Origin: Icerya purchasi
Taxonomy: Eukaryota; Arthropoda; Insecta; Hemiptera; Monophlebidae
Assembly (NCBI GenBank): GCA_039619475.1
Contig: CM077116.1
Coordinates: 147,205,088 to 147,269,087, forward strand
Direction: 5' to 3'
DNA length: 64,000 nt
Below are positions 37,096 through 49,957 of the stretch, piece after piece; the stretch's first letter is position 1, and every line of letters begins with the position of its first letter. Under the pieces are notes generated by a model. It was not told the DNA's origin, made no database searches, and was given only the letters and a program-made list of their open reading frames with translations. A program made the translations under genes and the position numbers.

Positions 37096-38740
37096 TTTTT
37101 TTTTTTTTTTTTTTTGGATAGAAGTATTAATAAAAGCTTTTTCTTTGTTTTTTGTTTTAAATTAGTCTCGTCAACATAAAGAAAAGAAAGAGAATCGGAT
37201 TTTAATGAGATGCGAGATAGCCAACAAAAATGTATCAAGCGCTTGCATGACAGAAAAAAAAGGAAGGGAAAGAGTAAATGAAGCGCTGTAGGAAGTCAGA
37301 ACAGTGCTTGATAAAAGAGAGGAGTAGAAAGAAGATCTTCAATTATTGAAAGCTGAATTCAAACATTATGTAATCAGGGTCCCATACAGAGACATTGTAG
37401 AGGACAATGTGGAGATGGTAGGAGAGAGAGCCGGAAAAGCGAGGAAAGGAGCAAAATGTGCCCAATGTGCATGCGGCATATTGCAAAAATATTGGAGCAG
37501 CGCATAGAAGGGAAGTCAAGAAACCAGGGATAAAGGTTGAATGGACGAGTAAAAAGAATCTGGATTAGAAAATGAAGAGGAATACGAGTTGAACCATAAT
37601 TTGTAATGCGTAGCAGTAGACGAAAGAATAATATTGATAGATGGAAATACAGAGAGAAACTGGCCGGAAGAAGAAAATAGCCGAGTTAATGAGTCGGCTA
37701 ACTTATTTCCCGCGATTCCTGAGTGACCGAGAATCTGTAAGAAATAAATTTCGATTAAGTGAGAAAGGAAAAGATCTTGAATTAAGAAACGTATAAGAAG
37801 GATTACTTAATCGATAGAGTGGGAACGCAGATGCAATAACCTGCAGTACGTTCTAAGAATCTGACAGAATAAGGATATCGTGAGAGACATGTGAAGATCT
37901 GATGAAAAGAAGGGCAAACAGGTTAGCAATGGACTTGGCACAGAAGACGAAACAGAAGAAGGGAAGTTTAAAGGATTCAGAATGATTTAAAGAAGGACAA
38001 ACAAAGGCTGCGCCAGTTCTTTGGAGTCGTCAATGTAGATTGCAGCATGGTTAGAAAAACGAGAGTTCAAATTTCGTAGAAATTCCGACCTAACGACGTA
38101 GAGTAGAATAGGTTTAGGAGGAATAGGAGAATAAAAGCGGTTAATTGTGGTTGGAGGAAGGGAAAAAAAATTGAAGGAAAAATATGAAAGCTTTTTGTGA
38201 TGGGGCCGGGCAGAGACAAGAGACAGAATTGGTATCTCATTGACGCAAAAGTGTCAATTACATAAGATGAGGGAGTAACAAGAAATAAGCGAGGAAGAGG
38301 AGATGGGCAAACGTTTAATGAGAAAGCGGAAAGCTGAATAGGAACGCCGAATAAAAAGAGAAGGAACATAGGCCTTAGCTTGAATAGCGGGAAAAGAAGA
38401 TTTCTCCGAGACAAAGGCGGAGGCAAGTGACGCGACCGAGCTTGGAAAGCAAAGATCTGAACGAGTTACCATAATTGTAACAATAGTAATCGAGAATGGA
38501 ACGAACGCAGGGTTTATCAAACATTAGTAAGATGCACGGATCACCTTCCGAATCTATATGTGATAGAGACTTAATAAGATTGAGCCTTTTAAGTGATGAT
38601 ACGTATAAATGATTTTAATAGAACGAAAGACGACTATCCAAAAATATTCTCAAGTAACGGAAGGAGTGATCAAGATGGATTGGACCAAAGAAGAGACTGA
38701 ATTAAGGAAGGATCAAAAGTGAAGTCGAATTATTATGGTT
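37096..38740 (-). mobile_element. Decayed 5'-truncated copy of the three-ORF element family
   Basis: The plus strand runs parallel to 52240-53900 over its whole length. Shared blocks include TGTATCAAGCGC (37232 and 52322), ATGTGCCCAATGTGCATGCGG against CTGTGCCCAAAGCGGAGGCGG in shorter pieces, GGTTTAGGAGGAATAGGAG, and ATGCACGGATCACCT (38532 and 53698). On the element strand this is ORF2 from the end of the RT thumb to the C-terminus. Many indels and stops break the frame. A remaining open piece at 38426-38067 is shifted relative to the ancestral frame. The poly(A) tail is the plus-strand T run at about 37096-37115, but the terminal GGG...CCC motif is degraded. It ends near 38740. Confidence 0.78.
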
Positions 38741-39033
38741 TAGGGGATCGATCAACCGGTAGATAAATTTCAACAGTTCCTAAGGAGGATGGGCAAACTG
38801 GTAATTGAACAGAAGCGTGTAACATTTTGTGACTTTAATGCTGAGTCGAAATTGCATATCATTAAAGGTTTATCAATTTTGTTTCTCTGTTAGCAGATCG
38901 GTTAAAAGGTTAATATACGATTTTCTTTATGCTACGTGACAAAAATAATTTTATAACGTGTCACGTGTTTTTATTTTATTTTCTCGGCTGGAAGTGTTTT
39001 ATAATCAATTGAAATAGCCGAGACGACTTTCTA

Positions 39034-40713
39034 GAATTACAAAATTACCATAAATATAGTAACAATAATGCCAGTGTTAGCCAAGATACTTGAGCAATAC
39101 ATCGGGAAGCACCAAAGAAATTATGTGGAAAAAAACGGCCTGCTTTACGAAAACCAATATGGATTTAGAGAAAAAAGATCGACACTAACGTTATTAAGAG
39201 CGTTTGTAAATGAGATAAATATAGGACTATCGAGGGGAAATCAGTTCTTAATTGCCTTTATTGACCTGACTAAAGCGTTTGACCTAGTCGTTCACAACCT
39301 GCTTATTAAAGACCTAAAAGAATGGGGCATAGTAAATAAACAATTATGGTGGTTTACAGATTATTTGAAAAACAGAAGGAATACAGTAAAAATTGCAGGC
39401 AATACAAGTAAGAAAAAGATGAATCGTTGTGGAATAGGACAGGGCACAATATTAGCCCCGATTCTATTTCTTATTTACACGAACTCATTGTCCTCGTATG
39501 TCAAAAACGCAAAGGTGTATGTATATGCCGACGATATCGTATTATTAATTGAGCATAAAAACTTAGAAATGGCAGAAGAGTTACTGCAGCAAGATGTTGA
39601 TAATCTCAGTAAATGGGCGCATGATAGGAAGCTTTGTATAAACGGGAGTAAATCGAAACTATTGCATATTCGAAATGTCATAAAAGATATGAGTCAACTG
39701 CCGCGAATTCGTATACATAACAATGAATGCTTACACGAAAGATATGGATTTAATATAGTGATTTCTTATGCTCATGTCCTTACCTAGAGAATGTAACAGT
39801 GTATAAATATCTAGGAATACTTATTGATAACTCGCTGAAATGGAATAATCACATAAAAAACACGAATTCGAAAATAAGACAATCTATCCCTGCATTATAT
39901 AAACTGAAGATGGTACTCTCGTATGAAACATTACGGTTATACTTTAATGCAATAGTAATGTCCAGAGTATTATATGGGATACAAATATGGGGTGAGGCGA
40001 AAAAAACGGAAATCATTAAGATAGGTAAAATTCTGAAAAGATGTCTGAAAATAATACGGCCTCATTGGAAGCGAGGTGACGCGACATCGAGCTGGTGGAA
40101 GGTTAATAATGAGATGTCTCCTAAGATGCAGTTTTATTATTATAGACTTTTAGAATATAAACTCAATAACGTAGAGTTACCCACCAGACCTAAAAACAGG
40201 ATAACTAGGAACCCAAATGATGTTTATTATGTTCACCCTAGAGGGGTCAATTTACAAATCGATAATACCGATGAGGCGGTGCTAATCAGGCTGATGTGTA
40301 AGATTACCAAACATATAATTAACGAAACTAAAATTGGTATTTGGAAGAAGGAAGTAGCGAAGTGGTTGATGGAATGGTGCGATACTTGAGAGGTCCCGCT
40401 TGTTCCCCTTCTCGGTATAGGAGGGGTCTGTTTAACTATATTATTATCCGATTCTATTCCTTTCTCGCATATTCGTGGATGTATGTGATAATCAGCACAA
40501 ATGTGGCATTAGGTATATGTGCAACTTTGTATAAGACGTACTTAGCGAAATAGCTTAGTTTTTAGATGTAGTTAGATGTAAGAATGATAACATGTAAATT
40601 TTGTATGTCAAATAAACGATAATAAGAGGTTGGGCACTCACATAACGGGCATACTTGCTCAGTGAGACTCAAAACTTATTTCCATATAAAAAAAAAAAAA
40701 AAAAAAAAAAAAA
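39034..40713 (+). mobile_element. 5'-truncated CR1/Jockey-like non-LTR retrotransposon
   Basis: Similarity begins at about 39034, in the N-Y-x-x-I region just before the first RT motif, and runs to a stop at 40389. A 3' UTR of about 300 bases ends in a 26-base poly(A) run (40688-40713). Unlike the I-type elements in this window it has no RNase H after the RT. Confidence 0.85.
39068..40389 (+). pseudogene. Frameshifted reverse transcriptase of a CR1/Jockey-like element
   Basis: The first open part (39068-39787, 239 codons) holds RT fingers and palm: QYGFREKRSTLTLLRAF (30-46), AFIDLTKAFD with the catalytic D66, GIGQGTILAPILF (122-134) and the active-site YADD (153-156). A frameshift between about 39720 and 39785 moves the reading into the second part (to 40389). 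That part starts with VYKYLGILIDNSLKWNNHI and continues through SRVLYGIQIWGEA to KKEVAKWLMEWCDT. The ATG at 39068 lies within the old reading frame, since matching residues precede it. No endonuclease or RNase H is present. The missing RNase H and the YLGILID...LYG.Q.W pattern fit Jockey-superfamily proteins; the exact clade is open. Confidence 0.85.
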
Positions 40714-41529
40714 TGTTTTCGATATTCAAAATTCGTCTCGCAATTTTTATTATTAAATAAAGTGAGCGTTAGAAGCTTGATGTTCTATAATATTGTAGAA
40801 TGAAGAATTTCCGTATAATATTAGTGTTAATAAGGGAGTCTCTTATGAAGAGAATATTGCGAGTTAGTTATTTTAGCCTTTAAAATGATCCGTCTTTATT
40901 TGCTCGGGTTGCTATAATTCGATTTCAGATACTATTTGGAACGCAGATGACTCTGAAAATCCGTAATTTCCGGTTTGTAGCCGAGCACTTTTTTTTTTTA
41001 TTACAGCTACCTCGTTGCCTATTCCTAGTTGATTTGTAGCCGGATGGATATTTATTATTTTTTCGTGCAAAAATTTATTAACCCGAGCTAAAGAGAGGTT
41101 CATTTTCGAAAATTGCGGTTTACGGAAGAAAAAGTTGAATCTGAGAAAAACCATTTTCATAAATTTTTCTCCCTTTAACCCGGATTCTGCAATTTTAGAA
41201 AATTGTTCGATAAAATTTACGGATTTGGTCTAAAAGATGTTTTAACGAAGTAGCGACGAAGACTGGTAAAATATTTTTGAAAATTTACTCAAATATATTT
41301 TACAGCACACAGCTATGCTGATGTACTTTATTGTCCTTTAATTTTATTACAGCGTTTTGGTTTTTATTAATTAGTAGTTCTTCTTTTTATACAACTAGAC
41401 TTCAATAACCAGAACACGCTTTGCCATCTAAGTTTTCGCGTATCAATTTGTATTTTCCATATTTTTCATTACTCTCCTCCCGCCAGGAATACTAAAGAAA
41501 TAAATAAATAGAAAAAGCCCTACTTTCAT
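40714..41529. other. Gene-free stretch
   Basis: Nothing was recognised. Confidence 0.4.
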
Positions 41530-41613
41530 TAGTGCCGTTGGGTTTAGTAAAATTGTGAACACTTCGCAATCCATGATACCTTATCAAGGGTATGGGACTT
41601 ACTTTACTTTACC
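41530..41613 (+). mobile_element. 3' tail fragment of SINE family B
   Basis: CTTATCAAGGGTATGGGACT and TTACTTTACTTTA match the last part of the 46714 copy. The sequence before them is only loosely similar. This is a truncated remnant. Confidence 0.6.
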
Positions 41614-41744
41614 AAGTGACACGGCGATATTTTTTTCATATGACTGTATTCCGAGGAATCCAAAATTTTTGGATCATTTCCCACCAGCAGCTGAATTTTA
41701 GTTTCTTGCGTGAAAAAGAAACATGTTTTATAAATGGTCTTCTT

Positions 41745-41815
41745 TCTTTTTTTTATTTTTTATTTTATTTTTTATTTAATTTTTTATTTAATTTTTTATT
41801 TAATTTTTTTTTGCA
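41745..41815. repeat. T-rich minisatellite, about 14-base period
   Basis: Three or more copies of a unit ATTTAATTTTTT lie within a T-rich tract. It creates a misleading repetitive Phe/Asn/Leu open frame. Confidence 0.7.
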
Positions 41816-42018
41816 AAAATAAACAATTTATGGTCAATATACGTAAAAAATTTACGCCAGGAATCGAATTCACAATTTATACATAATTTCTTATAAAGTA
41901 ATGGAATTTTTACCGGCACCGCAGATATATATATATATATATTTATATAAATATATATCTAGTTTGAATTAATTCAGAAATTATCCGAAAGGGATTTAAA
42001 TAATTAGGAAAAAATAAT

Positions 42019-42775
42019 TTCTTTTTTTTTTATTTTTTATATGTATATTTCAGTACAATCTTATTACAGTGAATATAAATTAGCATTACTTTTGAAACGG
42101 TGTTACAATTTATTCTAATTAATTTGTAACATGAACAGAGTAGAAACTATGTACAATTACATAACTGCTATTATATAGATATATAAATTTAATCATACAC
42201 GCATATAAATACTCAATCATACGCACACCAAGTATATGCACATACCAATAAGTTACATATATACGAGTCTATTATAGAATAAATTAGGTAAATAGCTCAT
42301 ATTAAGGCGCCTTAAGTCATCATCGGGAAGTAGCAGTTCTAAGGCCTCTAAATTTGAGTGAATGTGAAGTATTCGTGTGCTTCTGCAATATAATGTACGA
42401 CTTCATCGATCGATGGAACATTTAAATCGGAATGTATTTCTTCGTTGCGTTTGTACCAGAAAGCTCATGCTTCGGAGACACTTGTTTTGAGCCGGCTGGG
42501 TAATTAACCGGTATTGAGTGTCTTTGCACAGGTCCAGAGTTGAATACTATCCATCCATATCGGTCTGATGATTTGACAATAGAAATCATACGTTTATTAG
42601 ACACAGATTGAGCTTAGGGTAACGCCCAATCAACCAATAAATCTGTCCTAATTTGTGCATGGTTTGTTCCTTTTTTCATCTTTACATGCGTCTTCCAATT
42701 CAGTCTGGAAACTAAATACTTACCTGCAGGTGTATTTAGCGGAGTCCGATCTCGGAATAGGAAGGCGATCAAGGT
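42019..42775 (-). pseudogene. Jockey-type retrotransposon C-terminal fragment
   Basis: On the minus strand the region from about 42745 to 42310 encodes the end of a Jockey-like RT in broken frames: RLNWKTHVKMKK, QIYWLIGRYPKL, SNKRMISIVK, RPIWMDSIQLW, then AFWYKRNEEIHSDLNVPSID and a HEYFTFTQI-like end. This matches the usual WYVRNETIHRDLGIP...HPN terminus of Jockey elements, which have no RNase H. A 3' UTR of nearly 300 bases follows, and a T-rich run at about 42019-42033 (plus strand) may be the poly(A). The fragment starts at about 42775, next to an (AAAT)n repeat at 42788-42812. Confidence 0.75.
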
Positions 42776-44966
42776 ATATAGGACAGGAAAAAATAAATAA
42801 ATAAATAAATAAAGTTCTTTAATAAGACTGGTGGTCCATCTTTAACCGCGATAAGTTAAAGAGAACAATAAAGTGAAAAAGAAATAATTTATAAATTTCT
42901 GTTACGCGAATTGAAAATTATACCATTTTAACGGACAAAGAACTTTATTACGAAATTCCGTTGTAAACCATATAAAACTGTAACCCCGAATAATTGAAAT
43001 AATTCGAATTTTTAACTATCAAAGTAAATAACAATATTGACTGAGCAAGAATGTGTGCAACGCTCTCGAATAATTTTTTTCCGGCTAAAAACTATAGATC
43101 AAAAATTATAAACCATGACGAAAAACGACTGTAATGGTGCTATCAAGGAGCATAGTTTTAAATGCTCGGTATTCAATTATTAAATCGCTAAGGCAGTGGT
43201 TAAATCAAAAAAATTCTTAACATTTTTTTAAACACTTTTTAAAAAATGCCGTCCATTTCAATATCAACTAAATGTCGTTATATCCAAAGGGGTGTTAAAT
43301 TATTTTATTAATTGACTAAAATTACATCGTTGGGGAGGTGATAAATTCGAAATTTTACTTTTAATTTTCCCCTAGATCAAGCAATTTTCCTAATGACTCT
43401 TCTGCGAAATGTTGAAAAATCCATTTGAATGTCGAATAATAATCAGGTATTTTCCTTTCGGCGACAAATGTTGGGACACTCTGTTCTGCAGTCGCGACCA
43501 CATTGCCAGATGGAGATTCCTTTTCTTCTCCATGCCGACTGTATATCACGTATGGTTTTATACAGTTATAGTTTACAATACGTTAGAAACGGCGGACAAG
43601 TAGGAGCTTCCCTTTTACCACTTGTTTCTCCTTCGGCTATACTTTTCCTAAAGAGACTGCACTACTCTCTGGGGTTCTGATTTATCTTTAAAATTCGTTT
43701 TCCATTCTCACAGCAGTTCTTGTAATCTCCGTCCTCTCTGAACAGTTCCTCTGGCTATATTCTCTTTTCCTTCCTTCACGTGTTTTCCCTCTCGATGGGT
43801 AATCATCTGACAAGCTTGATATAATAAAGGAAAAATAAATACATATATATATATATATATATATATATCAAAGTCATTTTGATTTTTTCACTAGCTTCTC
43901 TTTTCATGGGTATCAACTCGTTTATCGAATTTCGAGCAATTTTAGCAATTCGAAGTAATTAACTTTTCTGCTATACGGAAGTTTTGATAACGTACGATGT
44001 TCTGGTTACGCGTTCCAGTTATTTAGCTCGCGAACGTCAATTTCCTCTGGTGTGCAGTTCATCTCTTAATTTTCGGCTTGAGAATTGCAAAATTTGTAAT
44101 TTAGCTACGCATTCGATTGCTATATTAGTTTCGATTTATATTTAAGAAACAAAGTACATTATAGAATCACTTTTTTCCATCGTGTTTTTGCCATTCTGAT
44201 CAAAAGAAAAATTATTTAGCCGCCTTTGGAATAAAATTGCGATACAGGGTCAAATAATTTTCTTTAATTACTTGTATTTTATTTTCTATTTGCAACCGTC
44301 GTACTCTTTATTGATAAACTTATATATCAATAACTTTGAAACGTTTTAAATTTACGAACGCTCTTGAAACAGTTTTTCTTTTCGTGAAACAATAAATTTA
44401 TTCTTAATTTTTACTTTATCGACCGTGTGTGTAACATACGTTCTCCGCCCCTCAGAACGGATACTTCGTTTTCGCCATGGCTCCGATGGTTTATTAATAA
44501 AAATAATTTTTCATGTGAAATTGCTATCGAAATTTCACAAAAGATGAAAACATAAAAATAACTTTAAATCGCTATAAAAAGTGTTCTGGGTGGTGTGATG
44601 TTTGTAGGTAACAGAAAAAATCGTGCACTATATTTATTATAATATGAATATCTACAGAATAACATATATATATATATATGTATAATTATATGCATATATA
44701 TATCAATACGTACATATGTAGCCATCGAGAAGTTGTTATAGCGGATCGTGTGCATCCATGATACGCGGGATATAGAAACGCTACACGAATTGCTATCAAT
44801 GATATAAGAGCAAATTATGAAGAATATGAAGTTGCTCTGAAGTGGACTGAATTCGGAAGAGGCGTAGTATAGTAGCGTTAAATATTTTTTTTCCAGCCAT
44901 AGGATGATAAGCATAGAGAATTGGCCCCAGATGAATATCTGCATCCTTTTTTGAGGGCATATTATA
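42776..44966. other. Gene-free stretch
   Basis: It contains an (AAAT)n tract at 42788-42812 and a (TA)n tract at about 43842-43868. No coding motif was recognised. Confidence 0.45.
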
Positions 44967-45934
44967 CGTCGGTCCTGTGAGTTTCAGACCTCTACCTATT
45001 TTGGTTTTTGAATAAATTGAATTTTTTTTCAACGACGGCTCTACCGATCTGAATGAAATTTGGATACATCATAGAAGTACATAAAGACTATACTCATAAA
45101 AAATAGCCGTTCATAATCTTCATAAAAACCATTACAAACAGGTAATTTTTTCCGAAATGATTTTTTCCCTATGATAACGTTTTCGTACAGTTTTGAAACT
45201 AACTCTTTTTAAAGACTCTTTTAATAGCCTATCCAAAATCGCAAATTGATTAATAAGAACTAACTTTTTAATATAAAAGTCGATTTATTTCAATCTTTAT
45301 ACTTTTTAAACAACAGAAAAGAAGATAATTCGATTAATTTATAAGCGAAAATAACATGAAATATTCAAAACAACAATATGAAATTTTTTTTTTTTTTTTA
45401 TTAAAATATTAAAATATTCAAAAAATAATTATAAACTATATTCGGATGTTAATAATTTTAATTACAGTATCTTTTTGAATTAAAAAAAAAAAACAAATTA
45501 TTAACATCTCAATATAGTTTATAATAAATTTTTGAATATTTTAATAGAAAAAAAAAAATTGTTTTCATATTGTTGTTTTTAATATTTTATGTTATTTTCG
45601 CTTATAAATTAATCGAATAACATGTTCTTTTCTGTTGTTTAAAAGGTATAAACATTGAAATAAATCAACTTTTATATAAAAAAATTAGTTCCAAAATTTT
45701 ACAAAAAACGTTATCATAAGAAAAAAAAAAATCGGAAAAAATCGCCTGTTTCAAATGGTTGTTAGAATGTTATTTTTTTCTGTGTATAGTCTTTATGTAT
45801 TTCTATGATGTGTCCAAATTTTATTCAAATCGGTTAAGCCGTTTTTGAGAAAAAAATTATTTTCGGATTTTTCATTTTTTTAACTTATTTTAAAAACCAA
45901 AATAAGTAGAGGTCTGAAACTTGCAGGACCGACG
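44967..45934. mobile_element. Long palindrome, about 970 bp, with 440-490-bp arms
   Basis: The left arm (44967-45458) and right arm (45495-45934) are inverted copies of each other. Examples are CGTCGGTCCTGTGAGTTTCA and its near complement at 45911-45934, then TACATAAAGACTATAC, TTATAAGCGAAAATAACAT and the central GATGTTAATAATTT. The arms are clearly homologous but carry indels: the left arm has about 60 extra bases near 45215-45268, and the A/T runs differ. The loop is about 36 bases. Both outer ends are flanked by TA, consistent with a TA target site as used by Tc1/mariner-type elements. No transposase motif was seen. A foldback or long-inverted-repeat element is the best call. Confidence 0.85.
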
Positions 45935-46663
45935 TATCTTATTAGTACGACACCTTTAGGATTAAAATTTTCGATATATATATAAGTTAGTTCGGTAAAA
46001 GTTTATATGGGTACGTCGCTACTTGGGGCTTACTTTGTTTCTGATGATATTTGAGAGATAGATATTAAGTGGTTTATGCTTAATTAGTTATAGATGAATA
46101 ATGATAAGTTATAGAAACTAAGTATGTAATATTTATTTATTAAATAAATATACTCATGTGTATTTATTTTGGGATCACGCCGACAAGAAATCAACTGACT
46201 TGGTGGAACTAAGATATCGCACATGGTTTAAATAAAAAAAAAATATATATATATACCAACATGCTCTCAATAGAAGATATATCCCTCTGGGGCTGATGCA
46301 CTAAGCTTATCGACCCATGGTCTTTATAATTCTTATTATTATTTTGCATGTGCTTAAAAGGATTTTACAGTGAACAAAATTCTTTCCCAGAACCGTCACA
46401 TGTTTCCTCCGAATATGTCACATGAAATGTTAGGTAAAGGCAAAATAAAGGCTGCATATAAAATGCTTTAATTCATATTAACTTCGCATTGAAGTTATAA
46501 ACATCAAACGATCTGCGGGGTAATTCCGTATTTCGTGTTTACAAATTAAGGGAGCTAAAGCTATGTGTAAGGATTTATTGTAAAATTCATTCTTATTATC
46601 TACCGTCTGATGTTTTATCTATTTTATTTACTTATTATCATTGTTGTACTATAACAATGTATG

Positions 46664-46710
<47 letters not shown>

Positions 46711-46713
46711 ATT
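45935..46713. other. Gene-free stretch
   Basis: A (TA)n-rich tract lies at 46664-46710. Nothing else was recognised. Confidence 0.4.
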
Positions 46714-46982
46714 TAGTAGCGTGGTTGTCTAGTGGTTAAGGTGCTTGGCTACTAAATCAGTGGTGTCATAGGTTATCGAGACTTGCCTCGTTCTGGATCC
46801 GAATCGCTCCCAAGTTTAACCAGCCTGAAACAATTGGGTGGAGAAATCTGGGAAAGTAAAGGCGGCTGAGAGAAAGGAACTATCCGCAGTATTCTCATCA
46901 GATTCATTAGGTTTTATGAAAAGCTTAACTTTACAATCCCCGACGCCCTATCAAGGGTATGGGACTCACTTTACTTTAGTTT
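46714..46982 (+). mobile_element. tRNA-derived SINE, family B, copy 3
   Basis: This is the longest copy. The head is GTGGTTGTCTAGTGGTTAAG (box A-like) with a degraded box B (GGTTATCGAGACT). It then has CTTGGCTACTAAATCAG, AATCGCTCCCA, AGAAAGGAACT and TATTCTCATCAGATTCATTA, and a complete 3' end: CCCCGACGCCCTATCAAGGG, TATGGGACTCACTTTACTTT. The last part recurs alone at 41577-41612. A (TA)n/(TATG)n tract precedes it. Confidence 0.82.
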
Positions 46983-47356
46983 ATGTGTATCTGAATGCTT
47001 TGAAACTCACTATGGGACATTTCTCATATTATCACTGGTATAATAAAAACGATATATGGTGACTTAAAGTGCTGAGAAAAGAGCTAATTTGACGTCTTTT
47101 TTTTGTTTTTTAACAGAGTCTATTGCTTAAATTGGGGTTTATCACGAATGATAAAGGTCATCAAATATTAAATGAAACAACTATATATGTAATGTAATAT
47201 CGAATAAATTCTTTATCCGCTCACAGTAACAAGATGTTAAAAACAGAAATGAGGAACTTTTTTTCAAAATAAACCGCGAACGGTGCTAGAGCCGTTAAAT
47301 TTTTTTGCTGAAATTGTTTTTATATGTGTATTTATATACATATTTGTATATATATG

Positions 47357-47396
<40 letters not shown>

Positions 47397-48917
47397 TATA
47401 TCGTGTGGACTAGCACCGCTAACGAATTCGCAATTTCTTTCATTACTTTTCGGAAACTCCCTCTTATATAATTTGTAGCCTTTTTACTAGAATTACGTAT
47501 TAAGGAATTGCAACTTTTATTTTTAAAATTGTTTTACATATTCTTTAAAATGCACTTTTCATAAGCAAAATGTGTTGTTCGTAAATATTAATAAACGTAA
47601 CCAAAAAATAAAAACTTGAATCTCAGGAATTACTAATTCTGAACATACAAAAAAAAAACAACAAACAAAAAACAAATTAATAATAATAATCGAGTAAATG
47701 TATTCGTAAAAAAGACAGAAATAATCAGTTTTAAAGTTTTTTTCCGCTTCCAAGTGTGCTTTCCGAGCTTTCTCATTTTGCTGTTCATACTCTTCGCATA
47801 CGCTACCATATTCATAATCTCTTCGCAAGTCATTCCGTCTGTATGGGCCGCCCTGGCTATAAGGGAATAGGAAATAGCGAAATGACAAATTCCTTGGCTC
47901 AAGGTAGATCTTCTGGTTTCTATCTTTTTAAAATTCCCGTGTCCTGTTTGCTCCATGTAATATAATTTCAATTCTGGACACTAATAAGATATCTATGATT
48001 TTTACTTTTCCAATAATCTTTCTTTCTATTTATCCCCAGCCAACTGAGTCTTTCTACCCATTCTTGGTTTCACGATTTTCCTTCGTTTCACTATCGTTTC
48101 GATTGTTCATTTGCGCCTGAATGTCATCTGTTCTCTTCACACGTTTTCCTTTTAATGCCCTTCCCAAATTGTTATCATTGTAACTGTTTGTGATACTAAT
48201 CAATTTTTTTTCTTTTTCTTTTCGGAATGTCCATCATCTTTCTCGACAGAATGCGTCATTCTTTATTTCGATTTATTGCCTCTTGGACTTGCTAACCCGA
48301 CTCTTTTAGTTCTTCTTTGTCCGTTATTCCGGTACTTTCCTTCTTCGTATTCTGTCAATTTCTGACCGTATCAATTTTAACTATTCCCTTTTTTTCTTGT
48401 TAGTTGTTTCTGAGCGGAGGTCGTGCTCAGTTAAATGAAAAAAGAAAAATCCTAGGAAAAAACGTCTAGCGAAATCACTGAGTGAATTTCGTGCACGAGC
48501 GTAATCCCATGCTGTTATAATTCGCGCGAGAGAAAAAAAAAAGAGAGAGAGAGAGCAGTCCGCGGATTTTGTGCAGATGAGTCTGATGTTTCGTTTCACG
48601 TGAGGCATTTCCGGCATTTTCTGAAACCCGCCAGCGAGTCTGCAGACAAAACCGCATATGTATTTTCAAAATTCGAACGAAGCATCGCCGCGCCCTACTA
48701 ACACTATGCTACCCTACGGCTTCGATATATGTTTACGTTTTTGTTTTTTTTTTTCTTTTTTGATTTTTACAAATACTTTTCGCGATGTGCACTTTTAATT
48801 AACTCATTAGGCGGTAGAGGCCTTTCAGAAAGATTAATTCCATTTGTCGGAATTGCGCGTAAAATCGTATTTTCGCGGGCTATCGTTATTTACCCCTCCC
48901 CCACCCCACCCGCCACT

Positions 48918-48948
<31 letters not shown>

Positions 48949-49889
48949 GATGCCGAATGTCTAGAAAAATACCGCCGTCGTGACACAGTTAATTTGCCGA
49001 ACTGAAAAAGATTTCGTCTCGCACCGGGTCAAAAATAAATAAAGAAAAATAAAAACGGCGGGAAAAAAAACAAACAAACAAACCGCACACAACCGTTTAA
49101 AGATGTAGCGCGGCTTAACCTGGTAATTCAACTGGACCGGCCTACATTGTTACCGTTACGTTTGTGTAGCGTCGATGTCCCCGCGGAATTATTTTAATTT
49201 CGACGAAACAAAAAGAAATACGCGCGAGGAAAAATGTGACCCGGAAAAGTTATTTTTGGTTCACGGACAACCGCGATTTTTGATGCTGAGAGTCGGCGGA
49301 GTCGCGTCCGTTGTCTAATTAAATTTTACGCCGAATTTTTTCTTTTCTTTTACTTTTTTCATGGCCATTTCTCGTTCTTTACCTATTTCCTATTCTCTAT
49401 AAGTTGCTTCGTTTTTGTTTTTTTTCTTCTACTTACATCTTTAAGTCTCCTTCGCTGCTACATCTGTTCTTTCATATTGCCGCTATTAATATAATTTATT
49501 ATTACATCATTACTATTACCGTCGTTTATCATTATTTTTATTTTCATTATTATCTCGTAAATTACTGTTATTATGTTCGCTTTTGTTTTATTTTTCATTT
49601 TCATCTTTCGCTTCCTTTTTCTCTTTGTAATCGCTTTATTTTTTATTCGCCGTACGGAGGAAAATTAATCCACTTTTTGCTGCCCTTCTGGCCGCCGCGA
49701 GGCACACCTGCACACAGTTACGCGGTCATACGACGCACGCTAGCAGTTCATTCGCGCCGTGCTAATCCGCCTTCCTTTAAAACAGCGTTACCGTTCTCTA
49801 GGTAGAATTTATTTTTGTCTCCTCCTTCCCTAGAGCAGCGGTTGCTGAATTATTTTTCCCGCCAGAACGAGACCGAGTTTGCCGCCCAT

Positions 49890-49957
<68 letters not shown>

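Noticed and set aside
38983..39021. CTCGGCT/AGCCGAG hairpin as a regulatory element
   Set aside because: A 7-bp stem with a 25-base loop next to a truncated retrotransposon; expected by chance.
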